Under the pieces are notes generated by a model that did not search any database, was not told where the DNA came from, and saw nothing but the letters and a program-made list of their open reading frames with translations. DNA of 64,000 bases from Kappaphycus alvarezii (taxonomy: Eukaryota > Rhodophyta > Florideophyceae > Gigartinales > Solieriaceae). Shown in pieces: positions 1-11,182 of this stretch. How positions within the stretch are numbered: the stretch's first letter is position 1; every line of letters starts with the position of its first letter. The translations under genes were made by a program, and so were the position numbers. The DNA lies in assembly GCA_002205965.3 (NCBI GenBank), contig NADL03000607.1:930001-994000 (forward strand). Direction: 5' to 3'.

Positions 1-493
1 GACAAGTTTGCGTACCACAAATATTATTTTACGATGGAAAGGTTCCTGATCTCTTTAGGAGAAACAATTTATTTGACCAAACCTTGCCATCACCAAGCAG
101 ATATACGAGGCCATGAAACGTAATAATGTAGCCGTTACAAGAGCGGACTTCTTGGAGCACCATTTTCGCAACCGCCAACTCCCCTATCCATTCGACAGAC
201 CTTATATTTTCGAAAACAGAATACACAAATTGGCAAAAAAACAGAAGAGAAACGAAGGGACGGGACGTCCATCTCGAGGGAGGAAACGTGTTAAGCGGGA
301 GACTAAGGTAACATCTTTACGCATATAAATTCCTTCCCTTTACGTTTTGGACGAAGCAAATAAATTTGCTTAGACAGACTCTTTCCAAAATAAAATATTG
401 ACAAAACTATTAGAAGCACCAGGAGAAGTAGGAAAAGATTTCATGTGGACGCAACCATTTTAAGAAAAAATATTTGAAAGAAACCAAATGATT
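1..493. other. No gene supported; 3' flank of ORF X copy
   Basis: Nothing protein-like is recognised. Read on the minus strand, the part next to 493 resembles the DNA just after the ORF X stop near 42,573, so it is probably non-coding tail of the same repeat family. A basic reading frame on the plus strand (about 113-328) has no recognisable motif and is not called. Confidence 0.4.
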
Positions 494-985
494 CTAATCT
501 TCAAAATATTCATACCCTAAATCAGAACATAACATTTTCCTTAAGATATCATAAGTACGCATGTACTCCCCACATGCATCTGTGGATGGCCTACAATTTC
601 CTGCCCCTTTCTGCAAAGAATAAGGCTCACTTGAATCCCCTTCGAAACGCTCACTTGGATCCCCTTCAACCGGGTCAATGCACAGAACCATCTGGTCCAA
701 CCAGTTCATTTTTTCCCCTCCCACATGACCCAGCTCGAAGCTCCTTCTTCACCTGAAGCTCTCTGCTCCGATCGTGGCCCTGATTATGGCCGTTCTTTCA
801 CAGTGTTCTTGCATGAGCATGGGTTTGTACAGAATTATAACATCCTGTGGAGGTTGATTAGGATACCAAAACTTGCCTTTCGCCAAGTTAACGTGCAAAC
901 CTCTACTTCTTGGGGCGGCCGAAAAGGAGTATCTCAATTGCTTTAAGAAGGAGTTCGTGTCCAGCAAAGATGTAGCCAACATCAT
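494..985 (-). pseudogene. ORF X, conserved acidic reading frame of repeat family H (copy 1)
   Basis: Function unknown. The frame starts at an ATG at 985 and runs to a TAG at 494, interrupted by one in-frame TGA near 750. Its C-terminal half is acidic and ends in EYMRTYDILR..., then SDLGYEYFED before the stop. The same ending recurs at 42,492-42,572 (plus strand), and a diverged version occurs near 22.2-22.4 kb (minus strand). GHVGGEKMNWLDQ here matches GHMVGEGMNRLDQ near 42.37 kb. Identity carries past the stop codon into non-coding DNA, so this is a repeat-borne frame rather than a unique host gene. It lies downstream of the gag-like part of repeat H on the same strand, so it could be an extra 3' ORF or a pol C-terminus. 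That placement is inference. Confidence 0.45.
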
Positions 986-1239
986 ACTACTATGCCTGAA
1001 TGAAGATTGCCACCAGGTCTTCTTTGTCTGCGATTTTCGAACGGAGCACTAGGCCCAATTTTATAACCAGCGGGTGTATCAAGACTGCAAACAAAAAAAT
1101 CAGAGAGGATCGACTTGATGGACTCCAACCACGCTTCACAAGACATCGAATTCAGTCCATAAATAAGCCTTCTCTGCGCTATAGAAATAGTTCACTCAAG
1201 GGTATCACTGAGGAAAGGTTTTCTGGTTCCCCCAGAAAT

Positions 1240-3960
1240 ATTGAATTGAAGTACATTATGTTGGTTTCTTGCGATTATCGAGAAGCCTAGGAGCCCTTTG
1301 AACTTGTATTCAGATTTTGTAACAAGCTCTACAGTACAAATCACTCAAAAATTCCTTACTTTGCGTACTTTGTGATCACCAATAATTTTGAATTTTTGAT
1401 GTGAGAAGAAAAATAGTGGGAGGTTTAATGCTTTCAAAATGCTCGCCTTTCTCGACGCTCATAATTCTCTTCTGCTAAGCAAACTGTCTGTCTTGCTTCA
1501 TTCAAAGCCTCTCGTTTGGATACCTTACGAATAAATCACGTAAATCGCTGTATTATTCAATTAATAAGATTCTTGTTGACTGATGAGTTCTACATTGACG
1601 AAAAAACCGAGAAAATATAAATGAAAAAGAAACAGAGATCTTGGTTTATTATATCTAAAGAACAGGAGACAAATAAAAAGCAGTACGATAGAACGAGAAA
1701 AAATGTACCTTTGGATATTAGAACAGTCCATCCCAGAGTAACGAACTAGCGCTACATCAGTAACTTGAAGATCAAAAGTTCGGAGAACTGCAGAGCATAG
1801 AGGATCTTAGGTAAAACGTCAAGCAATAGTACTGAAGGATGTAGAGCAAATACCACTATAACATAGACCAATAGATCGAAGAGCTACAGAGCAGGGCGAA
1901 GAAAGGGAGAACGGAGTTCTTGAGGAACAAAGGCAGATCTTGCAGTGGTAATCCTTGGTGTGTGGGTGTTCTGTGCAGAGCACGGAGTAATCTTTCAATA
2001 CAAAAAAACAGGGTATCTAGGTCTAGGCAGAAACCAGATGACCCCACGGCGTATAATGTGTCATTTAAACTGACATGTGCTTCTCTGTACACATACAGAA
2101 TAAACCTAAAATTCGAATAAAATTACAACGAAAAACATTTACAGTTAATGAAACTAGAATTTGACTGGATTGCATTCTTAAAATAGCAGCCAAAAGTCTC
2201 TTTCCCTAGTAAATAGATAAGTCCATAAATTTTAATGCTTTAATGATGACAAATGTAAAACTGCTACCTAACGAAACGGGCAGTGAATTGACTTGGTATT
2301 CGAGACAGAAATAATCTACCAAATTTTTAAGACTTCTGTTGGGCCAGCTACAAGATATGGTAGGCCTGAATGAGGGACAAAACTCCTTGTTTGAATGATA
2401 TGCGAGCGAACGGAAGATCGAAAACCACTGTATTCTATTTCCACGGAGAAAAGTTGGCTATTGAGCTCATACTTTCGAGCACAGTCGAACCTATCTATCA
2501 AGCATCACAAAACTATCTTACCTCCTTCTAGAGCCATAGCGTCAGAGCTCTACAATTCGCTGCACAGACTCAAAATTAACATGAAAAAGTTCAGTGAACC
2601 CACGAAGTGCCTTTTCCAGAAAAAGGTTCATTTGGTAAATATTTGAAAACCAAAGGCCATATCTTAACATGTACACTGTAAATTTCAAGAAAATATTTTG
2701 CGTGTAGAAATCTATCAAATCCAATGAAATTCCTTAAATTATCCTAAACGTGTTCCAATGAAACCGATTATAGAGAAAAGGAGTACTGAAAATATATATA
2801 GGTTGGTGCGCATGAAATAATTTGTAATTTGGTGAACGCAGAAAATTAGGTGTAAACCATCAAGCACCTAGTCATGTCCAACTTGTAAAGAGCATATGCG
2901 CAATTCTTATCATGGAAGCCACCGGCAATCTTCCGGGCTTTCTCGTATCTAGCTTGCCCTTATCCTATTCGGTTCCTATTTTTATACTTCTGTACTTCAT
3001 CTCCCTGTATCCCTTTGAATACTATATTCTCACAGACATAACATCGGGATAAGGCAGATAACTGCAGACTTACTGAAGATTTCCGGGGCGAATAAATAAG
3101 AAGCTGATAACGACGCATTGGTGTCTCATCAAAGAACGTTTCCATAGCATTTTTACTTCTAATGGAAATTTGAGGCACTGTTTAGGTGCTACTGTAAACT
3201 AAAAAGACCATCCATTCGTCACGAAATATTTTTCTTTAAAGAGAAGCTTTCTGCGAGTATCTTGAACCACTTCTGTATATCTGGTAAATACTATTAAAGC
3301 GATCAAATCAACTCCTATCAAAATGCAGCAATCGAAGATTACTAATAGCTTTCTGTCTATTTTATTTGGCCACAAAACTTTTCTCAGAATATGAGGATAA
3401 ATTTATGCTGAAACAATCTAAAATAAACTTCCTGTATATGTTTTCTTTTTTGCCCCCTGACCGTAGATTTAGTCTTCTTAATTATATTCGTCACCGTTTC
3501 AAAGTTTGTGAATGCTTCGATGTTCGTTATTGCTACAGCTTAGTGCCGCTGTTAACCTCATCAATACTTTCGTCTATCAAAGAGCAAAAGAAAATGTTTT
3601 CCCTACGAAAGTATTTCCCTTTCATGCCGCCTGATATATTAAATGCAAAGAGAAATTTCATTACTCTCCGGAAATTCATTCAGAGTAAAAAACATTTGTT
3701 TCTCGCCATCTATATTTTGTCAACCACTTAGAAACCTCGAAGAAATTCTTCGTTATGCCTTCAGTAACTATTTTTATCCAGCGATTTTTCAAGAAAAGGC
3801 ATTCAAAGGCGAAGAAAGAAGGCATTAAATAAGCAGATGCTGACACAATGATAAAAGTAATGAAGTGCATACTGATGTGCTTTCCTTTTCTGAGACAAAT
3901 CACAACTTTATAATTAATATGTGAGCATGAATCGGAATCAACTCTAGCATTTATGTTCAC
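1240..3960 (-). repeat. Repeat family H, copy 1 (old gag-pol-like repeat)
   Basis: This stretch aligns by eye, in inverted orientation, with 63,720-62,351 continuing into 56,605-55,250. The match is interrupted there only by copia element C. It is diverged (roughly three bases in four) but collinear: the blocks around 1500, 1950, 2400, 2650, 2900, 3150 and 3600 each find their partner in order. The sense strand is taken as minus because the plus-strand partner near 55.3 kb encodes a gag-like stretch also seen at 43.3 kb. No intact frame survives here. Boundaries are approximate. Confidence 0.6.
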
Positions 3961-4200
3961 ACCTTTCTTTTTCCAATGTTCTACAAAAAAGGATCCAAAT
4001 TGAAAGTAGAATGTTTCTGTAGAATGTTTTTAATATTTTTCATCGTCTTTACACGGACGTAGCTCTTGTCGTTTACATTAAATAGGTGATTCATTTTTTT
4101 CTCTATGTTATGAATCAATCGATATCGTGCACGGAACGTTTCAAAAAACTCGAATGACGAGGAACCTATGGGTAAAACTGAGTTTTTCATTGGCTACAGC

Positions 4201-7200
4201 TGGGTAAACCCTCAAAAAGGCTTTTTTTCTTGACTTTAAATCTCTGTTTCGATACGGGAATAAAACATCTCACAGGTCGCTACTCCAAATTCACTGACGG
4301 TAGTCGCCTAGGTCCTGTTGGAATAACTGTTGTATTTAGAGTTTTTAGAGCTTTGCGCTGTCTTTGGTGTGATTGGCTCTCTTATTGGGGATCACTGTCC
4401 AATTAAATATTATTATTGGTAATATTCTTTTGTGGCTTATATATTTGGGGGTTATAACTCACTGTTTAAATTTAAGATATATTTATAAATCCCATTTTGT
4501 TTCAAGTCTTTGAGAGAACTGTTTCAAAACGACTAAACAGATATTTGCTCGAATGTGAAGGAGATGCAACCTCTCTTTCAATCTTTTTCCCCAATCCGAC
4601 CTGACGGATATTTGATCAGGTGTTGCTCACTGCATATAGCAAAAAAGCGAGGATAAATGACATATAAAATATTTATTTGTATCTTCATATGGCATCATGC
4701 TGTAGTATTGCTGTATTGTAATAGATCGGTGCTGTAAAAATGATTTAAAACACCAGTACTGCAGAATGCTTTAAATAAATTCGCTGCTCTAGTAAGCTAT
4801 CAAAGTGAATGAGATACAGGTAGTGGGCTTTACTATATTTATAGCGTATCCAGGCGATAGCTGAAATCAAAGGGAGCAAATCAAATCTAGTTTTCTTTCT
4901 GAATTTAATTTTTTGAGTAGAGATGGTTTAGCAAAATTTCTTCATTTTGTAAGAGGTTCCATTTAGCGTAAAAGTAACAGCTATTATCGCCAATTTTGCA
5001 ACACCTATGTAATAGGTAAAGTAAATGATGAATTTATCGCCTTAAGTAATCTAAAGTGCGCGGATAAGCCTAAAGGATGCATTGTATTTTACATTGTTAA
5101 ACTTAGGTTTAAATGTATATCCTGTGACAGGTCCTTGCTTTTAGGAAAGATAAAGACTTTCCATTTATGTTATATTATACCCTGTGGGTATACATTTCTT
5201 TTTACTTCATTTAACATTTGAAGGGGACAATTCTAAGAACTCTTCCTCGTAATATGGTCCCAGCAATGCTAAATTACTGCATATGGTACAGCAAACAGAT
5301 CAAAAGTGAGTCAAAACCACTGACTTTGCGTAGAATCATAAGCAAATTGTAATGTTACGGTGATCTTGGTCTAGAAAAAGACACCGAAAGGACGTATTAA
5401 ATGGTGGAACGATCTAAATATATTTTAAACCTGATTATTTAATCAGGAATTTCAAAATACTATTTCTAATAAACCAACTAAATTAATTTTATGGACTCAA
5501 ATTTGCAAATATCTTACTTTCTTGTAGAGTGCATCCTTTACCTCTTTTTAAGAATAATACCGGTTTTCTATTTAATGCACGAATATCGCTATTGATTCTA
5601 TTTTCTGTACAGGACAAATTGGATTGTCATTGTGTGTTCAGTGCAAATCTTTCTTCAGCTATTTGTCGTCGAAACGATTTTAGAATAGACTTTCCATGTC
5701 CTTCTTCACTCAATTTCTATACCCAAAATGAAGCATCTAAGATTTTCGAACTTTTTAAATAAGAAGTGGAGATAAAAAAGATCGAGAAGAAAGGAACGAA
5801 AGACGGATTTTCTTCATGGTCATTGAATCCCAAATGCAGAGTTGGGAAATTATTTGGTGTGAAAATTTGTATTTATTTCCTCTGTAATTCTTTTTCTGTC
5901 TAAAAGGATATATTTTAATTCTTTTAGTTTCACAGATATGTTCCTAAAAGAGGTATAAATGTTTTCTGCAAAAAAAAGGTCGATGTAATACTGAAGACTC
6001 ATTCCGCAGTTCTAATCATTTCATTGTTCGTTCACATTTTCAGGGTGATTCTGGATACATAACACAGTAAATTGCTATAAAATTTGCCCATGCATTTACT
6101 ATGTCGGTGACTTTTTGTCTCACTAAAAGCGAAGCCTAATTAAAAACGAAATCAAGTCCCCATATAAAACTCACTAGAGCATTGCTGATTTGGTAATAAT
6201 GGGAGTTGAGGCTACTCAATTCCAAAATTTATTCTCTTTGAACCATTATAAATATAGAGAAAACAATCAGATAAGATGTACAAAGAGGACTAAATAATTA
6301 TGATTAAGATTTTTTAAATATTCTTCATTTGTTTGAAATGGTGAGAGTTGGAAAAAAAGTTCCAATTTAAGAAAATTGAAATTGTCAGGATTAATGAAGT
6401 TACGGGTTTAAGATTGAATTTTGAAGTATTGAAATTTTGAGATTTGAAAGGTAAAGTCGAAATAAGTTGCAAAAGAGCTAAAGATCAAAAAGAGAAATTG
6501 CAACGCCTTATTTTCTAACCAAATAAATAGAGCAGTGGGACTAGATTCAACATATGGAAATCTGGATTCTAGAGATTTTGCAACTTCTGCAGTTGTGACT
6601 TTCCCAGAATATGTTCACTGCAACTACAGTTTGATTGGGTAGAATATCGCCTTATAAATTTGCTCTGTATCTATTTTCCTCGAAAAATAGATTCTTAGTT
6701 CTGTTATCATGTATTTCTGGTAAGATTCAAAACAATCTAGCTTAATAGGTAAGAAAGGCTGTTAAAGACTTTCGTGGACTTTTATGGTATAGAAGTGCAG
6801 CAGTAGAAAAAATCCCTCGTTGATAATGTGTTCGACTATTTGCTCTATGGAGTAGATGCAAAAACATTTCCAGTCATGCGATTATGCGCAACGTTATAAA
6901 TGTAGTAGCAAATTTATTTTTACTAACAATTATTGCATTTTATTTCATTATACTACGAAAATTGAGTGGAAAGAAATCCCTGGGATGTTTTAAGGGCTCT
7001 AAAGTCTCAATTCAAGTGGAAACAACTTGAAAAATACCAATAAATTTTGTAATAAAGGCATTTCTCTGCTGCTCATTCGCTTTGGAGAGGACTCCTTGTG
7101 AATGTTTACTTTGACATTAATAGAATATAAGAGCGTCTTAAATACAGCCTGAATCTTGTATTGAAATGGATATTGTCGTCAAATCCGCTTTCTTTGTGAG

Positions 7201-8131
7201 TCTATTGTCAAAAGAAAAGCTCCTATTTCCATTAACCATTGTTCTTTAACTCAGTTGTATATGTCGATAACTGTATTAAATTTCAACATAATCCTTTGGA
7301 GCACTTAATTACCTAACCAGATACTGATGTCATTATCAAAATATTTTTTAATATGAGCAAAATAGTTTCATATCAAAGTTTCAAGAGCTAAGAAAGATTG
7401 CTCTCTTCGCCTCGGCGACCCGTGTTATTTCTTCATTTCCCGAATGGTTACTATCCCCGAAACGTCTCATGTCAATGAAGCTGTCAACCCATTCTTATTA
7501 AGTAATTGTTTGTTTTGAATTTAAAACAGTACTTCAGAGACCCAGAAACAATAAACTACACCTAAAAAAGCCCTAGCTGTTTGTCCTACATCGTCAAAAT
7601 ATCAAAATGGGACTGTATTACAGGACTGAATATGGAATTTTAATGAAATCAGGAATTGATTTTAATAGTATCGGAGCGATTTGGTCAGAAATAATTTTCA
7701 AAAGAGAGGGCTTTTTTCAACAGTAGCCTGTTGAGCAACATTGAAGCCAGATACGAAGTTAGATAAACGTGAAAACAGTAACTGAAGTTATGGAGAACGT
7801 TTTAATTACAATTTACCTATGTGACTCGGTAAAGCTTAACCAGGTCAAAGATTGTCTCTGTGGATACTAATACAGTTCCCTTCGACAAAATATGTCGGTT
7901 AATATCAATACATTATTCTTGTGGAAAAGCATAGATTCGATTTGGTTGTTAACTTTTTGTTTTACAAAATGGTCGAATATCACAATAAAACACAGCGTGC
8001 AGACTTTCATCAGTCATATTTTACACATCTGCAGTATGAATATTCTAGGTGGAAACATTGCATTTTCGGAGAACATATATTTAGAAGGACTTTTCCTTGA
8101 AAATATTCGCCAACTTTCTTTAAAGGGGTAC
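4201..8131. other. AT-rich intergenic DNA, no gene seen
   Basis: Only short frames without recognisable motifs occur. A frame at 7892-8137 (81 codons) has no family signature and runs into the gypsy LTR, so it is not called a gene. No tandem array or structured RNA was noticed. Confidence 0.5.
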
Positions 8132-8500
8132 TGTTAGGGAACACAGCGGTAAGCGCGTGTTAGGCAAACACAGGGGAGGTTAGAACGTCTACCGACCCCG
8201 CAGCGACAAACATAATCTCACTTGACAGTGACAGAGAGATATTACAGCGACAAGCAGACAAAAAAAACCACCGAATGATTACTGGCGTTCCTCAGTTGAG
8301 TGACCCGATACCACTATCGTCTCCCAAGGTACGCTCTTAAATAGCCCATTGGCTCATACTCAAATGCAAATACTGTACGTCCATACTATTTTAGTATCTT
8401 AAAACCAATATATATACAATTTGAATGACGCGCCCTTTCTCACTGAGTTTTGGCTCGCATTTCATTTCCCACTCCGCGATCATCATACAACTTCACCACA
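8132..8500 (-). repeat. Probable 3' LTR of gypsy relic E
   Basis: Read on the minus strand, a TGTGGTGAAG...TTCCCTAACA unit follows directly after a gypsy integrase C-terminus, as a 3' LTR should. It has the usual TG...CA ends and is 369 bp. The partner 5' LTR was not found in the window, so the boundaries rest on the termini alone. A clear polypurine tract is not visible. Confidence 0.4.
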
Positions 8501-8995
8501 ATGGGTGAAAGATCACTTTCAGGCGTCTAGCACAAGGATCTGCTGCCGCAAACTCGAGCCTTGATGTGATGTTTCATATGTATATTTGTGTTGTTGCGCC
8601 GCAATCGGGTACTGGAAATCCTTTCCAGCGTGGGAGCAATGTCTGGAAAGACTCCATACTTTGGATCTCTCGTCTCTACCACGCTATCAGAAATGCGCTT
8701 CAGGCGGTTCGCGTGCTCTCTTACGACTTTATCTCCAACTTCGGATTTCAAAACATATCCCATACGGCTAAGCCTTCTTGTCAAGCGAAAAGGACCTATC
8801 TTCGGCTTCACAATATTCTTCTTTCCCTTGTGGTTCAGCTTGATGGACCATAACAGGACCCTACCACCTATTTCATACTCATCCGAGTTCACTTTCCGAT
8901 CGTAGTACTTACTTGCACTAGCTCGCGATAGACTCTCTTTCTCATTAGCTGCTGATAAAACAATGAGAACCGCTTGGCCAAGCTCTCCAGTTTGA
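8501..8995 (-). pseudogene. Ty3/gypsy integrase C-terminus (relic E)
   Basis: The minus strand reads as the end of a gypsy polyprotein, open from about 8990 to the stop at 8527. The sequence around DRKVNSDEYEIGGRVLLW, the IGPFRLTRRLSRMGYVL stretch and the VVREHANRLKRI stretch match the GPY/F-type module after the integrase core (in the family: GDxVLL, GPYxV, VHxNRLK). Everything upstream (protease, RT, RNase H, integrase core) is missing: at about 8995 the sequence switches to the leader of copia relic B on the opposite strand. Downstream comes the presumed 3' LTR. Confidence 0.7.
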
Positions 8996-10722
8996 TTTGA
9001 GACCAGAATATTCTACAACAAATGGCTTCGGACAACAGAATCAAGCATTCTAACAGTGGTACCATCGCTTTCTGTTATCGATAGTGGGGAGATAGCGTGA
9101 TTGAAGGAATAGAACGTTTCCAAATTCCTCGGTAAGGATGATGAGAGCTTTCGTCTGTGGAGGCTCAGATTGGAAGCCTTTCTTGAGACCAAAGACTGCT
9201 TTTCCATCTCCAATGACAGAGAAGTTTTGCCTGAAGAAGCAGAGAAAGAAAAGTGTTGAATTTATAGAGAAGGAAGAATACAACGGCTTCTCTTATGGTG
9301 TTGGCATTAGGCGACAGGTATTTAAAAAGTGTACAAAATGATTCTAAAGACACAGCTGAAATGTGGACAAAGTTGACTGCGAGGTATGCAGGTAAGTCAA
9401 CTAACAACAAGCTGACATTCCAAATTGCAGTATTCTCAAAGCCCTAAGAAAGGGAGGAAAGTATTTCTGATCATACGAGTAATCTCGAATTTAGTTTTAC
9501 CAAGCTTGAAAATGCTGGTCAATCGATTAATGAACCGATGCAAGTGTGGATTTTGCTTGCTTGCATTAAGGAAAAATCTAAGTATGAATCAACTACTGCT
9601 GTTATTTAAACCATAGACGAAAATAATGCGTCCTAGAATATGGTAACTAGTCGGTTGGTCGATGAATATAAAGAAAGAAACTCAAAAAACCAGAAAAGTA
9701 ACAAGGTAAATCCTCTTGATGCTAATCTAATGGCACAGAGGAAATTTCACAGGTGTGGGATGAAGGGCAATACGGTGTCTCGATGTGGTGCTGAATATGA
9801 CAAGAGAGCAGGCTACATTAATAAGGAAAGACGGTTGAACAGAAAAAGAAACCCTCGCAAGGCTTTCTGAAGACTCTAGTGGCTGTCACAAAAGTTCCAG
9901 AGACTAGATTGGTCTTTACTCCTGCATCAACAGAGCTCATTAAGTCAGGAAATGACTTTATAAATGACAGTGGCGCAACTCACCACTTTCGCCCTGAGAG
10001 AGAGTGGTTTTCTAATCTCTATAGATAATAAAAAGGTACCCAAGTCGGTAACCGTAGTCTAGTCATGCGTAAATGTATGGGCACCATCGATCTAATAAGT
10101 AACCACACTGAAAAATGCATATGGCTCGGGAATGTGTTGTATGCTCCAAGTATTTCACTGAATCTAATATCCGTTCACTAGTTGGACGCTCATCGCGTTA
10201 CGCTAAGCATTTCTGGTGGTATATGTCAGTTAAGTGATGAGGACGATAATTAGTCAATGGCAATAGCAATAGTGCAAGACGACGGATTGCACGTACTAGA
10301 TGCAAGAGTTGGGCTCAACAAAACTTCAAAGGTTTTAGCAAACTCCGTGACGGAACTAATATCATCTGTATTCAAGACTGATGATGAACTTGAGAATCAT
10401 CCGAATGATGCATCCGGGACTGGAATGGCTATTTAGCACTCTAGGCTCTGTCATGTCCGGGAGGGTACAGTATGTGACATGGTTGGAAGAGAAGGCGTTG
10501 AAGTAATCAACCTGCATCACATCCCAAAGGAAGTGAAATACAAATCATGTGCAATTGGAAAACAAACAAAAAGTCCACACAAACGTTCCCTCGTAGATCC
10601 GTGCGACGCAGTGGGATATGTCATTTTTTCTGATATTCGTGGACCTATGCATGTCGATAGCTGGGGAGGTGCTAAGCAATTTCTTTTATTAGTTGATTGT
10701 GCAACGAGATATACATTGTTTT
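8996..10722 (+). mobile_element. Copia relic B, 5' part (leader, gag, protease, start of integrase)
   Basis: A decayed Ty1/copia element. Gag is recognisable from about 9070: ESFRLWRLRLEAFLETKD matches the copia Gag signature in which a Trp-containing segment is followed by LRxxAxLExK. A zinc-knuckle remnant (FHRCGMKGNTVSRCGAEY) lies near 9755. The protease motif DSGATHHF is at 9966. The pre-integrase segment follows near 10,440 (HSRLCH...C..GK), then the integrase start near 10,620 (FSDIRGPMHVDSWGG...LLLVDCATRYTLF). Stops and frameshifts occur throughout. The frame is cut at 10,722 by insertion of element A and resumes at 16,473. No 5' LTR is seen: the element begins directly at a primer-site-like leader against gypsy relic E. 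Confidence 0.8.
10718..10722 (+). repeat. Target-site duplication of element A, left copy
   Basis: GTTTT immediately precedes the 5' LTR and is repeated exactly after the 3' LTR at 16,468-16,472, the 5-bp duplication expected of a copia integrase. Confidence 0.92.
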
Positions 10723-11139
10723 TGTGAAAGCAACTGGAAGTCAACTGTAATGTCCATACTGTAAGATTCTTCTTCGTCATATGTTGACACTAATGTTTAC
10801 TGTATACATGGCCTTCTTTCCGTGAAAGGTCGTCGCTTGCCCATACGTACTCAATTGGAATTATAGACCGACAGTCAGAATGCAACTGACTGCCCACCAT
10901 CAGACTAACTCTCGCCGCATTGCCGCCGCATTGAATACTTAGGCTGTCTATTCTCTAGGTCTTCAATTGAGTAAAAGGGTAAGGTTTTACTTTTGCAACA
11001 GAACGGGGTTACGCTCCAATCTGGCAGGGCTCTTTGGAGTACTTGTGCCGTTGCCTTCATCTAACAATACTCGTCACTCTCTGGAGTGTCAGGATAAGCA
11101 TCCTGATAGAGTGTTCTAAATTAACCGATTTCAACGACA
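10723..11139 (+). repeat. 5' LTR of element A
   Basis: 417 bp, begins TGTGAAAGCAAC and ends TTTCAACGACA. It matches 16,051-16,467 except for about three substitutions and matches both LTRs of C. It contains a short tandem GCCGCATT(G) duplication and two adjacent perfect hairpins near its 3' end. Confidence 0.95.
11075..11106 (+). promoter_or_regulatory. Two adjacent hairpins in the LTR 3' region
   Basis: CACTC-TCTG-GAGTG (11075-11088) is followed without a gap by TCAGGAT-AAGC-ATCCTGA (11089-11106). Both stems are perfect with four-base loops. The same pair occurs in all four LTRs of this family. In the RNA it would lie in the R/U5 part, where polyadenylation, dimerisation or packaging signals are often structured. 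The role is inference. Confidence 0.45.
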
Positions 11140-11182
11140 TTCCGGAATCAAGTTGCATAGGTTGGTATTGACTTTACCAGAA

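Noticed and set aside
3366-3731. 121-codon plus-strand frame
   Set aside because: No ATG at its start, no motif, and it lies within diverged repeat H whose gag-like sense is the minus strand.
8588-8905. Plus-strand open frame of about 100 codons
   Set aside because: Shadow of the gypsy integrase C-terminus on the minus strand.
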